Shown one piece after another: positions 43,204 to 52,234 of a stretch of 64,000 bases of DNA. The DNA is taken from NCBI GenBank assembly GCA_965200355.1, contig OZ241351.1:3038001-3102000 (forward strand), read 5' to 3'. Every line of letters starts with the position of its first letter. Within the stretch, counting starts at the first letter, position 1. The notes under the pieces were generated by a model. It did not search any database. It saw only the letters and a list, made by a program, of their open reading frames with translations, and was not told the DNA's origin. The stretch comes from Bin18 sp965200355 (GTDB lineage: Bacteria; Desulfobacterota; Binatia; Bin18). The position numbers and the translations under genes are program-made.

Positions 43204-43827
43204 ATGAGGACACTCAAGCAGCTTCCCTCCCCTATTATCGACGACGATTGGGACACAGAAGCGCAGCGCACCGCGGCAATCCTCACGGAACTCAAGCAGC
43301 TCCACGCCCCAGCCTGCTTTCGCTGCGCCCGGTCTATTTGCTTCCACGAATATGTCCTGAGCGTCGTGACTGGATTCAAAACAACGCCGCACTGCACCGC
43401 CTGTCTCGCCAGCGGCTTAGGACGTTCACCGGCAGATTTCTTGCGAGATGCCTATAACTATATTCGTCGCCAGACCTGCTACCGCAGAGGTTGGCAGTGG
43501 GCGAGCCAACAAGAAAACCAACCCATTGAACAGCCCCCTTGTATCTGGCCGGTTGCCCCGGCGCTCCCCCAGACACCCCTGAGCGTTCCGGGAGCCGACA
43601 CACCAGCCGCCCCAGGCGACATCTGGGACGCCGGAGACATGGCCTGCGGCGAGCTGGTGTTGAAACTGCGTCTGCGCCTCACATCCATGCGACCCGGCCA
43701 AGCCCTGCTCCTCATCGCTCAAGACCCCGGCGCCCCGGCGGATATCCCAGCCTGGTGTCGCCTCACCGGCCATCGTCTGCTTTCGGCCGAACATCCGCAG
43801 TATTGGATACAACGAAAAAATGGATAG
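43204..43827 (+). CDS. TusA-like protein with a Cys-rich N-terminal domain
   Basis: The 207-residue product (ATG 43204; an upstream ATG at 43174 is possible) ends in a TusA-like domain at about 138-207: WDAGDMACGELVLKLRLRL, AQDPGAPADIPAWCRLTGHRLL. The Cys that carries persulfide in TusA is present, but the usual CPxP is CGEL. The first 100 residues hold CFRCARSICFH and HCTACLASGLG followed by CYRRGW, a possible metal site or redox domain I cannot name; a Pro-rich linker joins the halves. TusA relatives relay sulfur for tRNA thiolation, molybdenum cofactor or sulfur oxidation. This fused form is unusual. It is divergent from the CoA-transferases. Confidence 0.65.
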   Translation: MRTLKQLPSPIIDDDWDTEAQRTAAILTELKQLHAPACFRCARSICFHEYVLSVVTGFKTTPHCTACLASGLGRSPADFLRDAYNYIRRQTCYRRGWQWASQQENQPIEQPPCIWPVAPALPQTPLSVPGADTPAAPGDIWDAGDMACGELVLKLRLRLTSMRPGQALLLIAQDPGAPADIPAWCRLTGHRLLSAEHPQYWIQRKNG

Positions 43828-43857
43828 TCGGCATGGGGTCATCGTTCCATAGACGAG

Positions 43858-44408
43858 ATGGCAATGGACTGGGGGAAGCCGACCATCAGGATGCTTGTCA
43901 CGCTTGCCATGACCTGCGGCGTGGCCCTCGTCCTCAACTGGGGTTCGGTTTCTTCGGCCAAGAGAGCGCCGACCGGGCCGAGCACAGTCTGGTCGGTATC
44001 CTGCTACTGCTGGGCTATATGGCGGCCGGCGCCGGCAACCGGGCCAATATCGGTCGAGCGAGTGGCGTCTTTTGCGCAGCCCTTGTCCCGTGCTACCTGG
44101 GAACGGTCTTCCCAGACCTGGATATCCGGCTGCTGGGTATTGGCGGCCACCGCAACCCCCTCTTTCATAGCAGTCTGTCTTTCTTTGCCCTGGTCCTGCT
44201 CGTCAGGCGGCAGGCGCGCTTCCTGCACATTCTGGTAGCCGGGTATGGAGTGGGCCTGGCAAGTCATCTGTGGTGGGACATCGTTTGCTATGGCGACGTC
44301 CGGTGGCTGCCGGGCGGCACTCTTGACCGGGTGTGGCTCGGCGGACATGGGCTGCTGTGCCTCATAACGCCAAGCAGCCGCTCGCTCCGTGGTGATTGGC
44401 CGGAATGA
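43858..44408 (+). pseudogene. YdjM-like membrane metal-dependent hydrolase, apparently frameshifted
   Basis: ATG 43858 opens with a helix (IRMLVTLAMTCGVALVLNWG), then loses frame at the GGGG run 43940-43943. The next frame continues GFGFFGQESADRAEHSLVG, LLLLGYMAAGAGNRANIG, CYLGTVFPDLDIRLLGIGGHRNPLFHSSL and HLWWDIVCYGD to a stop at 44408. The phrase FPDLD with HRNPLFHS matches the YdjM/LexA-regulated membrane hydrolase family (DUF457-like), whose His/Asp cluster should bind metal. One added G rejoins the frames to give about 183 residues. It begins 30 bases after the TusA-like gene on the same strand. Function is unknown. Confidence 0.55.
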
Positions 44409-44475
44409 GGAGGTGGGGCGGTGGGCTCCTCGGCGGACGGAGTACCATGCCGCCCGCCGAGTTGAGAGAGCAGGT

Positions 44476-45597
44476 TTACTTGCCAACCCGGTCTTCGGCG
44501 ACCGCCACATCGACTGGCGCTTTGGCTTGCGGGGTCCAGGCGTGCATCATCGGACCGACTTCTTTGGCAAAGAGCCGCATACTGTCTTCGACTTGATCAA
44601 ACGGTTGGCTCTGGAAGCTGAAGCAGCCGTTGACTTCAAAGTCACCGATCTGGCCACGCCGCGTTTCCAGCTTCTCGATGAGCATGTCTGGCGTGCCCCA
44701 CAGATTGGCGGCCAGAAAGTCTTCCAGAATGGCCTCGTTACCGGCCTCCCGCATCATCTTGGCCGCTTCGGCATAGTGGGCGTAGGATTTGCCCGTCTGG
44801 GCAAAGTGGTCACCCAGCATCTCGTAGTGCTCCATCACGCTGAAGTAATAGCCTACGATTTTTTCCCGCGCGATCTCTTCGGCCTTCTTGGCGTCGTGCG
44901 AGCAGACGACGAAATCGGCACAGTTCACTGGAGGTGCCTCTTCGCCATTATGATACTGCCGATACAGATCGCGGTAATTGTGGATGCCATCGGCAACTTT
45001 ATCCCACGTCGTCTGAGAGAACATCATCGCCCCGAGACCGAGCCGGGCCGCCACTTCAAAAGACTCAGGCGACATGCACACCATATAGCGCCGGCCTTTG
45101 AAGCTCTTGATCGGCCGGGGGCGCACCTCAATGCGACTCTGCTTGTAGTAGGTGGTGTCCGCTTCGACAAAGCCGTCTTCCAAGCCCTTGACGATAATCT
45201 CGGCCGCCTCGTTAAAACGGTCGCGGGCTTCACTCATGTCTACGCCAAAACCCGCATACTCGCGCCGGGCCAGACCGCGTCCGAGCCCCAAAATTGCCCG
45301 TCCGTCCGACAGATGGTCAAGCAGGACCATTTTTTCCACCGCCCGCATGGGGTTGTTCCACGGCACGATGATAGCACCGGTGGCCAGTTGCAGTTTTTCC
45401 GTCCGAGCGGCGATATAGCTCAGATACTGCATATTGTCTGGGCAAATGGAGTAATCAAAAAAGTGATGCTCCACCGGCCAGACAACGTCGAACCCCATCG
45501 CCTCGGATTCAATCGCCAGGCGGGTTTCGTTTTTGTACATCACCCGATCATCGTGCTCCTTATGATTCTGAAGCACCATCTGAATACCAATGCGCAT
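44476..45597 (-). CDS. LLM-class flavin-dependent oxidoreductase (bacterial luciferase-like)
   Basis: The product is 373 residues from ATG 45597, which follows AAAGGAG. It has MRIGIQMVLQ at the start, AIESEAMGFDVVWPVEHHFFDYS near 25, DHLSDGRAILGLGRGLARREYAGFGVD near 95 and SPESFEVAARLGLGAMMF. The EHHF signature places it with the LuxA-like FMN monooxygenases rather than the F420 group. The substrate is unknown. It is divergent from the lactonase-like gene at 45902; the 262-base space between them has two palindromes that could be operator sites. Confidence 0.83.
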   Translation of the reverse strand: MRIGIQMVLQNHKEHDDRVMYKNETRLAIESEAMGFDVVWPVEHHFFDYSICPDNMQYLSYIAARTEKLQLATGAIIVPWNNPMRAVEKMVLLDHLSDGRAILGLGRGLARREYAGFGVDMSEARDRFNEAAEIIVKGLEDGFVEADTTYYKQSRIEVRPRPIKSFKGRRYMVCMSPESFEVAARLGLGAMMFSQTTWDKVADGIHNYRDLYRQYHNGEEAPPVNCADFVVCSHDAKKAEEIAREKIVGYYFSVMEHYEMLGDHFAQTGKSYAHYAEAAKMMREAGNEAILEDFLAANLWGTPDMLIEKLETRRGQIGDFEVNGCFSFQSQPFDQVEDSMRLFAKEVGPMMHAWTPQAKAPVDVAVAEDRVGK

Positions 45598-45683
45598 ACT
45601 GACTCCTTTCTCGGTCTGACTTCTACGCATGACATTCATACGGTGAGTTCCGAGAGCGTCCCCCTGCCCTCACTGTGCACCTC

Positions 45684-45721
45684 GGGAACGTTCCGCCTAC
45701 CGTGGCTCTTCGCGCGCGAAG
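45684..45721. other. Two palindromes in the divergent intergenic region
   Basis: GGAACGTTCC is a perfect 10-base palindrome starting at about 45685, and CTTCGCGCGCGAAG at 45708-45721 is a perfect 14-base palindrome. Both lie in the longest gene-free stretch of the window (45640-45901), between the divergent LLM oxidoreductase and lactonase-like genes. They could be operator sites or a hairpin; no regulator gene is adjacent. Nothing else is recognisable in this stretch. Confidence 0.3.
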
Positions 45722-45901
45722 CCGTAAAGTTTTGGTGACACTATCGAAATATCCAACCAGCGACAAGACGAGCCGGCAGAAAAATTATCACCGCAGACCC
45801 ATGTTTTCGCCTGTCGCTCGGCAGGGTACGGAAATTTTGACCGCAACTTGTCCGCCGAGACACTTCATGATGAGTATGAAGGCTCAGGAGGGGAAGCCTC
45901 T

Positions 45902-46843
45902 ATGCCAGCGGTCAAAAAAAGAAGGCGGACGGTTCCAGCGTCCCACAGCATCGACGCCAAGCCAGTGACGGATTACTCGATCTGGACCTTGGCCTATTGC
46001 CAGGCCGACATGCCATACGACTTTTTCGGGGGCTCAGGACTCATGAGCAACCAGGGCACAATCCAGATTCCCATGCTCTACACCGTACTCGTCGGAGGAG
46101 CCCAAGGGCAGGAACGGCATGTGGTGCTGGTTGATGCCGGGTTCGGCAATCAGGATTGGCTGGCGCGCTATCAGTTCTTTGGCTGGGAAGACCCCGCAAG
46201 CGTACTGGCCAAAATCGGACTCACCCCAGCAGATGTAGATACCATTCTGGTGACGCATTTACACTTTGATCATATCGGGAATTTCTCGGCCTTTCCCAAC
46301 GCCCACCTGTATATTCAACTGGACGAGTATATGGGCTGGCTGCGTGCCCTGTCTCTGCCCAAAGACTTTGGCGGAGGAGAGAGAAGCTGGATTCTGTCCT
46401 CGCTTGATCCGCAGGACATTCATAATGTGGCGATAGCCATCAGTCAGGAGAGAGCCACGTTGATTGAGGGCGATGTTGAAGTCTTGCCGGGCATTACGGC
46501 CCGCTTGGCCAAGGATTCCCATACCTTCGGCACCCAGTGGTTTGAGGTCCAGACCCGCAACGGTCTGTTCGCCATCGCTGGTGATGCCGTGTACTGGTAT
46601 TCAAATATCGAGAAGATGTGGCCGCCCGGCTATAATCAGGGCAATCCCTTTAATCAGCTCTTTACCTATGAGCGTATTCGCAAAACCTTGAGCCGTGAAC
46701 TCGAACGCCTCATTCCCGGCCATGACCCGCGCGTGTGGCAATACCATCGGACGTGGACTGCCGGTCCAAATGAAGTCGCCGAGGTGAACTTGGCCAGGGG
46801 CCAGCGGTCCCAGCGAAATCAGAAGAAGCACGAGAAATCATAG
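45902..46843 (+). CDS. Metallo-beta-lactamase-fold hydrolase, N-acyl homoserine lactonase-like
   Basis: The product is 313 residues from ATG 45902, behind AGGAGGGG. The dinuclear zinc motif is THLHFDHIGN near residue 118, with further ligands in DSHTFGTQ, AIAGDAVYW and IPGHDPRVW. This order matches AHL-lactonase-like enzymes (AiiA and relatives), which open lactone rings. The N-terminus is strongly basic (VKKRRRTVPAS). There is no signal peptide. Whether it hydrolyses a quorum signal or a catabolic lactone is not known; the nearby CoA-transferases and flavin enzymes make a catabolic role plausible. Confidence 0.8.
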   Translation: MPAVKKRRRTVPASHSIDAKPVTDYSIWTLAYCQADMPYDFFGGSGLMSNQGTIQIPMLYTVLVGGAQGQERHVVLVDAGFGNQDWLARYQFFGWEDPASVLAKIGLTPADVDTILVTHLHFDHIGNFSAFPNAHLYIQLDEYMGWLRALSLPKDFGGGERSWILSSLDPQDIHNVAIAISQERATLIEGDVEVLPGITARLAKDSHTFGTQWFEVQTRNGLFAIAGDAVYWYSNIEKMWPPGYNQGNPFNQLFTYERIRKTLSRELERLIPGHDPRVWQYHRTWTAGPNEVAEVNLARGQRSQRNQKKHEKS

Positions 46844-46869
46844 GCGTCGGAACACCAGACGCAGAGGGC

Positions 46870-48618
46870 TCAAGGGGTTCCGGCGGATTGGGCCGGCTCT
46901 TCAACGCCGGCGTCATATTCCTCAGAGGAAGGCGGCTCGTCTTGGGTGACACGCATCACTTCCGACACCGTGGTCATACCGGCGCGGACTTTCCGCCAGC
47001 CATCATCCCGGAGGGTGCGCATGCCACTCCCAACTGCGTACCCCTTTAAGTCATCAGCGGATGAACGCTTCAGAATCAACTGGCGTAAGCCTTCATCAAT
47101 GGGCATGAGCTCAAAAATGCCCTTTCGGCCCCGATAGCCGGTCATGGCACATGCTTCGCACCCTCCGGCCTCATACGAGATCACAGGCTCGGGCGCATAG
47201 CCGTTCGCGGGCAACTCTAAGTGGGGGAGCGAGTCCTGCTCGGCCTCCAGACGGCGACACGCTGGACACAGCTGCCGCACCAGCCGCTGGGCCATCACCC
47301 CGAGCAAGGACGAAGCCAGTAAATAATCTTCTACTCCCATTTCCAGGAGACGCGATATCGCGCCGGCCGCGTCATTGGTATGCAGGGTTGAGAAGACCAA
47401 GTGGCCAGTCAAGGCGGACTGAATGGCGATTTCAGCCGTCTCATAATCACGAATCTCACCGATCATGATCACATCCGGGTCCTGCCGGACAATAGAGCGT
47501 AACCCGGCGGAAAAGGTCAGCCCGATTTGTGCCTTGACGTGGATCTGGTTGACGCCGTTGAGCTGGTACTCAACCGGGTCTTCAATTGTAATAATTTTTT
47601 TCTCGGGCGAGTTGATTTTGTCCAGCGCACCGTACAGGGTGGTGGTTTTGCCACTCCCGGTGGGACCGGTGACCAGAATCATCCCGTGGGGCTGAAAAAT
47701 GAGGTTTCCGAAGGCGGACAGCGTGTCCTCGGGAAAACCGAGCGATTCAAGGCTGACATCAATACTCGAACGGTCAAGGATACGCAGCACAACGCTTTCG
47801 CCATACAAGGTCGGCAGGGTTGACACCCGCAGGTCTACCTCACGTCCCAACATCCGCAGCTTGATACGTCCGTCTTGCGGCAGGCGGCGCTCCGCGATAT
47901 TGAGCTTGGCCATCAGCTTGACCCGCGAGATCAGAGCCGCTTGCAGTTTACGGGGGGGCGCTTCGACATCGTGGAGAATACCGTCAATGCGGTAGCGCAC
48001 GCGGAGGGCCTTTTCAAACGGCTCAATGTGGATATCCGACGCCCGCTGCTCCATGGCCCGGGCGATGAGCATATTCACCAGCCGAATAACCGGGGCCTCA
48101 CTCGCCAGGTCGCGCAGATGGGCTTCATCTTCCTGGTCATCTTCCAGGTACTCGACCGTGCCGACCTCCTGCGCGTCGGACCGACCCGCGGTGACCCCGT
48201 CTCCATAATAGGCGTTCAAGCTCTCAAGAATATCGCGCTCACGCGCCAGGCGAGGCGTCAGCCGCAGCTTCGTCGCCTTTTCCAATGCCTCAATGACATA
48301 GAAATCACCAGGGTCAGCCATGGCAATGGTCAGGGCGTCAGCGCTGACCGCTAGGGGACAGACCCGGGCTTGGCGCAGGAAATCGGTATTCATCTCCGAC
48401 AAGGGGGGTGGCTGCGGCGGAAAGTCCCGCGCGCCCATGAGGGGGGCCTGATAGTATTCGGCCAGGACTGGCAGGAGGTCGTCCTCAGACATGAAGCCGA
48501 GCTCGACCAGCAAACGCTCCAGCGTCTCGCCGCGCTCCTGTTGGACGAGTTGAATGCGGCGCAGGTCATCTTGAGAGACTTTGCCACTCTCAAGCAACAT
48601 GTCTTCGAGCCTTGGCAC
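46870..48618 (-). CDS. Type II secretion/type IV pilus assembly ATPase (GspE/PilB)
   Basis: This secretion-superfamily ATPase has 582 residues. The first 150 form the MshEN/N1-type domain (LEDMLLESGKVSQDDLRRIQ, then ISMADP-like DALTIAMADPGD). Walker A is GPTGSGKTTT near residue 320, the Asp box ITIEDPVEYQ, Walker B IMIGEIRDYETAEIA, and a zinc-binding tetra-Cys module CPACRR...CEACAMTGYRGRKGIFE near 480. It starts at GTG 48618 behind GGAGGTCAGC. No other pilus or secretion gene is in the window, so PilB and GspE cannot be separated. It ends 26 bases from the convergent lactonase-like gene. Confidence 0.9.
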   Translation of the reverse strand: MPRLEDMLLESGKVSQDDLRRIQLVQQERGETLERLLVELGFMSEDDLLPVLAEYYQAPLMGARDFPPQPPPLSEMNTDFLRQARVCPLAVSADALTIAMADPGDFYVIEALEKATKLRLTPRLARERDILESLNAYYGDGVTAGRSDAQEVGTVEYLEDDQEDEAHLRDLASEAPVIRLVNMLIARAMEQRASDIHIEPFEKALRVRYRIDGILHDVEAPPRKLQAALISRVKLMAKLNIAERRLPQDGRIKLRMLGREVDLRVSTLPTLYGESVVLRILDRSSIDVSLESLGFPEDTLSAFGNLIFQPHGMILVTGPTGSGKTTTLYGALDKINSPEKKIITIEDPVEYQLNGVNQIHVKAQIGLTFSAGLRSIVRQDPDVIMIGEIRDYETAEIAIQSALTGHLVFSTLHTNDAAGAISRLLEMGVEDYLLASSLLGVMAQRLVRQLCPACRRLEAEQDSLPHLELPANGYAPEPVISYEAGGCEACAMTGYRGRKGIFELMPIDEGLRQLILKRSSADDLKGYAVGSGMRTLRDDGWRKVRAGMTTVSEVMRVTQDEPPSSEEYDAGVEEPAQSAGTP

Positions 48619-48693
48619 GCTGACCTCCAGACGGACGAAAAAGTCAATACGCCCGGCCTTGCCCTAGATTTTGCAGGACGTGTTCTTTTTCTG

Positions 48694-49422
48694 CTAGTAA
48701 ATGAGCGCTCCGAGCCGCTCCCAACGCACCCAGCGGTCCTGGCCGTCCCACGACCAATATATCAGAAATGCCTTGCCTCTCACGTCTTGGGCATCAACAA
48801 AGCCCCAGAAGCGGCTGTCGTGGCTATGGTCCCGATTATCCCCCATGACAAATAATTTGCCGGGGGGCACGACAACGGATTCATCCGACCGGTCAGGGAG
48901 CGGCGGATAATTGTCACGCGGACCGGGAATAATACGCTCAGGATTGGCAAAATGGGCATACGGACTCTCGTCCGCCACGCCATTGACAAAAAGTTGCTTA
49001 TTGCGAATCCGCATCTCGTCACCGGCCACGGCAACGACTCGCTTAATGAAGTCTTTTGTTTCGTCTTTTGGATAGACAAAAACAATGACGTCGCCCGGCT
49101 CCGGCCTGGCCCACTCGAACACCAGCGTTTCAAAGGGATAGGGCAAACGCAGCCCGTAGGTAAACTTGCTGACGAGAATATGATCCCCAATCTGGAGCGT
49201 CGGCAGCATGGAGCCGGACGGAATTTTGAACGCCTGCACCACAAAACTCCGGATAAAAAGCGCCAGCACGAGGGCGAAGAGCAAGGCTTCGGCGTATTCA
49301 CGAACGGCCGATTTCTGTTTTTTGGGGGTCGCTGACGTCGAGACCAGCCGGCCGCCGGCCGGCTGATTCGCCAAGCCGACAGAGGCGGCCGGCCCTGGGG
49401 CCGATGTTTTTTCTCTGGCCAT
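48694..49422 (-). CDS. lepB: Signal peptidase I
   Basis: LepB cleaves signal peptides from exported proteins, including those of the monooxygenase operon. The product is 242 residues from ATG 49422; an upstream in-frame start would overlap lepA. It has a Pro/Ala-rich cytosolic N-terminus, one membrane helix (ALLFALVLALFIRSFVVQAF), nucleophile Ser71 in PSGSMLPTL, general base Lys127 in FIKRVVAVAGD, and the box GDNRDHSHDSRFWGFV. It follows lepA by 10 bases, the classic lepA-lepB pair. Confidence 0.95.
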   Translation of the reverse strand: MAREKTSAPGPAASVGLANQPAGGRLVSTSATPKKQKSAVREYAEALLFALVLALFIRSFVVQAFKIPSGSMLPTLQIGDHILVSKFTYGLRLPYPFETLVFEWARPEPGDVIVFVYPKDETKDFIKRVVAVAGDEMRIRNKQLFVNGVADESPYAHFANPERIIPGPRDNYPPLPDRSDESVVVPPGKLFVMGDNRDHSHDSRFWGFVDAQDVRGKAFLIYWSWDGQDRWVRWERLGALIY

Positions 49423-49432
49423 ACCCGCGTCT

Positions 49433-51253
49433 CTACCCGCGCCGGTGTGTCTCATTCTCGCCCACCTGAAGCAGGGCCAGGAAGGCATCTTGGGGAATTT
49501 CCACCCGCCCGACCTGTTTCATCCGGCGTTTTCCTTCTTTCTGTTTCTCTAGCAGCTTTCGTTTACGGGTTATATCCCCACCATAGCATTTGGAGGTGAC
49601 ATTTTTGCGTAAAGCCTTCACGGTTTCTCGGGCGATCACCCGCGTCCCGATGGCGGCCTGGACCGCCACCTCGAACATCTGGCGTGGAATCAGCGCGCGC
49701 ATTTTTTGGACGAGTTCGCGTCCGCGCGCATAGGCGTGCTCGGCGTGGACGATCAGGGATAAGGCATCGACCATATCTCCATTGATGCGGATATCAATCC
49801 GCACCAAGTTGGCCGGACGCATATCCAAGAATTCGTAATCAAACGAGGCATAGCCACGGCTGACCGATTTGATCCGGTCATAGAAATCAACCACAACCTC
49901 GTTGAGCGGCAGCTCATACTCCAGGGCGACGCGCGCGGTCCCCAGGTATTTTAGGCCCCGTTGTTCTCCGCGTCGCTCCTGACAGAGCCGCATCACATTG
50001 CCGACATATTCTTCGGGCACGTGAATGCTCGCCAGGATAAACGGCTCGTGGATGGACTCAATTTCCTGTACCGGCGGGAGAGAGGACGGATTCTCCACGT
50101 GGAGGATGTCCCCGTCAAGCGTCAGCACCTGATATTCAACCGTCGGCGTAGTCGTGATCAAATCAAGACTAAACTCTCGTTCCAAGCGCTCCTGGACAAT
50201 TTCCATATGCAGCAAACCCAGGAAACCGCAGCGAAAACCAAACCCAAGGGCCAGCGAGGTTTCTTTCTCGTACGAGAAAGCGGCATCGTTCAAACGCAGT
50301 TTTTCAACCGCGTCGCGGAGCGCTTCGTAGTGTTTCGATTCAACCGGATACAGGCCGCTGAAGACCATGGGCTTGGCGGCCTTAAAGCCCGGCAACATCA
50401 CGGCCGTCGGACGGTGGGCGTCCGTAATCGTATCACCCACGCGGGCTTCACGGACCTCTTTAATCCCAGCCATGAGAAAGCCCACTTCTCCTGGCCCGAG
50501 CGCGTTGACGGCCTGGGCATGTGGGGCGAAAATCCCCACCCGCCCAACCTCATATTCTTTACCGCTGGCCATGAGCCGAATGGACATCCCCGGCCTCAGC
50601 ACCCCGTCGAACACCCGAACGAGCACGACCGCCCCCTGGTAGGGATCAAACCAGCTATCAAAGAGCAGCGCTTTGACCGGCGCCCGGGGGTCCCCCTGAG
50701 GCGGGGGCATGAACCGCAGGATTCCCTCCAGCACCTCGGCAATCCCTCTGCCCTCTTTTGCGCTGGTGAAGACCGCCTCACTCCCGTCCAGACCGATGAT
50801 GTCTTCAATCTCCTGCCGGACACGCTCGGGCTCGGCGCTGGGCAGGTCGATTTTGTTGATAACGGGAAAAATTTCGAGCTGGTGGTCAAGCGCAAGATAC
50901 GTGTTGGCCAGCGTTTGCGCCTCAACCCCTTGGGTGGCGTCAACGACCAGCAGGGCCCCTTCGCAGGCGGATAAACTGCGCGAGACCTCATAGGCAAAAT
51001 CAACATGACCGGGCGTATCAATCAGGTTCAGATAATAGACAGCGCCGTCCTGAGCCTGATAGCGCAGGCGAACAGTCCGGGCTTTAATCGTAATACCCCG
51101 CTCTTGTTCAAGCTCCATGGTATCCAGGAACTGGGCGCCACTTTCACGCTCGCTGATTGAGCCCGTCTGGGAGAGGAGTTGATCGGCCAGGGTGGATTTT
51201 CCATGATCGATATGCGCAATAATGCTGAAGTTTCGGATCCGTTCACTATTCAT
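49433..51253 (-). CDS. lepA: Elongation factor 4 (LepA)
   Basis: LepA is a translational GTPase that acts on stalled or mistranslocated ribosomes and in initiation. The product is 606 residues from ATG 51253 (start MNSERIRNFSIIAHIDHGKS), the usual length. G motifs: AHIDHGKSTL, the switch II DTPGHVDF, and INKIDLPSAEPERV. The specific C-terminal domain ends MKQVGRVEIPQDAFLALL. The frame stays open upstream to 51355, but the true start overlaps the end of the SDR gene by 8 bases (ATGAATAG), suggesting coupling. Confidence 0.96.
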   Translation of the reverse strand: MNSERIRNFSIIAHIDHGKSTLADQLLSQTGSISERESGAQFLDTMELEQERGITIKARTVRLRYQAQDGAVYYLNLIDTPGHVDFAYEVSRSLSACEGALLVVDATQGVEAQTLANTYLALDHQLEIFPVINKIDLPSAEPERVRQEIEDIIGLDGSEAVFTSAKEGRGIAEVLEGILRFMPPPQGDPRAPVKALLFDSWFDPYQGAVVLVRVFDGVLRPGMSIRLMASGKEYEVGRVGIFAPHAQAVNALGPGEVGFLMAGIKEVREARVGDTITDAHRPTAVMLPGFKAAKPMVFSGLYPVESKHYEALRDAVEKLRLNDAAFSYEKETSLALGFGFRCGFLGLLHMEIVQERLEREFSLDLITTTPTVEYQVLTLDGDILHVENPSSLPPVQEIESIHEPFILASIHVPEEYVGNVMRLCQERRGEQRGLKYLGTARVALEYELPLNEVVVDFYDRIKSVSRGYASFDYEFLDMRPANLVRIDIRINGDMVDALSLIVHAEHAYARGRELVQKMRALIPRQMFEVAVQAAIGTRVIARETVKALRKNVTSKCYGGDITRKRKLLEKQKEGKRRMKQVGRVEIPQDAFLALLQVGENETHRRG

Positions 51254-52169
51254 AGGCTGTCCGCAGGGCGGCGACGGTGTGCTCAAGTCCACTGGCAAGC
51301 GAGACCAGCGGCTTCCAGTCCAATGTGGCCGCGGCCCGGCTCCAAGACAAAACACTACGGCGCTGTTCGCCTGGCTGGGCCGGCCCGTGCCGCGCCCGGT
51401 CGCGTGAGCCGGTTATCCGCTGTAAATGCGCGGCCAGCGTATTCACTGTCGTCTCAAGGCCCGTACCGATATTGAGCGCGCCGGTCGCGTCGGTGGTCAG
51501 GGCGGCCAGGTTCGCCTGAGCCACATCGCCGACAAAAACATAGTCTCGCGTCTGCTGACCGTCGCCGTTAATGGTAATCTTCTCTCCCGCAAGGAGGCGC
51601 TGCGTAAAAATAGCCACTACGCCGGCCTCGCCATGCGGGTCCTGACGCGGTCCATACACGTTTGCATAGCGCAGGCTCAGCGACGGCAGGCCATGCTCTC
51701 GCTGGTAAAAAGACAGATAGCGTTCGCCGGCCAGTTTACTGACTCCATACGGGCTGACCGGACAGGTCGGGTGGTCTTCGGTGGCCGGAAAGGCGTCCTG
51801 TTCCCCGTAGACCGTCCCGCCAGAAGACGCAAAGATCAGGCGCTGGCAGTGGGCCTGCCGTGCGCCTTCAAGGATATTGAGCAGGCCGAGGATATTGACC
51901 CGGGCATCAAACAGCGGGTCGGCGACCGAGCGACGGACGTCCATTTGGGCCGCATGGTGGTTCACCACCGCAATGCGTTCGTCGATCAGAAGCCGCCGCA
52001 CCGCGCTATCGGAGATATCCGCTCGGACGAAATGCGCGTCGGCTGGAACATTGGTCGCCTTGCCGATTGACAAGTCGTCCACAATCCAGACTTCGTGGCC
52101 CGCCCCAAGGTAAATTTCCGCCACGTGGGAGCCGATAAAACCCGCACCCCCGGTTACCAGTATCTTCAT
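51246..52169 (-). CDS. Nucleotide-sugar epimerase (UDP-glucose 4-epimerase-like SDR)
   Basis: This extended SDR of 307 residues has the NAD motif KILVTGGAGFIGSHVAE at the start, the catalytic Ser in FASSGGTVYGEQ and Tyr/Lys in SPYGVSKLAGERYL near 150, and the sugar-binding SLRYANVYGPRQDPHGEAG. This matches GalE-like/UDP-GlcNAc 4-epimerases. It sits directly downstream of a UXS-like decarboxylase and a glycosyltransferase, so it probably supplies sugars for envelope glycans. ATG 52169 follows GGAGAGGACG. The exact sugar is not determined. Confidence 0.82.
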   Translation of the reverse strand: MKILVTGGAGFIGSHVAEIYLGAGHEVWIVDDLSIGKATNVPADAHFVRADISDSAVRRLLIDERIAVVNHHAAQMDVRRSVADPLFDARVNILGLLNILEGARQAHCQRLIFASSGGTVYGEQDAFPATEDHPTCPVSPYGVSKLAGERYLSFYQREHGLPSLSLRYANVYGPRQDPHGEAGVVAIFTQRLLAGEKITINGDGQQTRDYVFVGDVAQANLAALTTDATGALNIGTGLETTVNTLAAHLQRITGSRDRARHGPAQPGEQRRSVLSWSRAAATLDWKPLVSLASGLEHTVAALRTAYE

Positions 52170-52234
52170 GTCCTGCGTCCTCTCCTGAGCCTGAGCAATG
52201 CCGCTCGTCTTCCCCTTGCCTCAGCGCCGGGCCG

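Noticed and set aside
44389..45738. 449-residue plus-strand ORF
   Set aside because: It is antisense to the LLM oxidoreductase at 44476-45597, which carries all family motifs. A long mirror frame is expected at this GC content and codon use.
49961..50974. 337-residue plus-strand ORF
   Set aside because: It is the antisense shadow of lepA.
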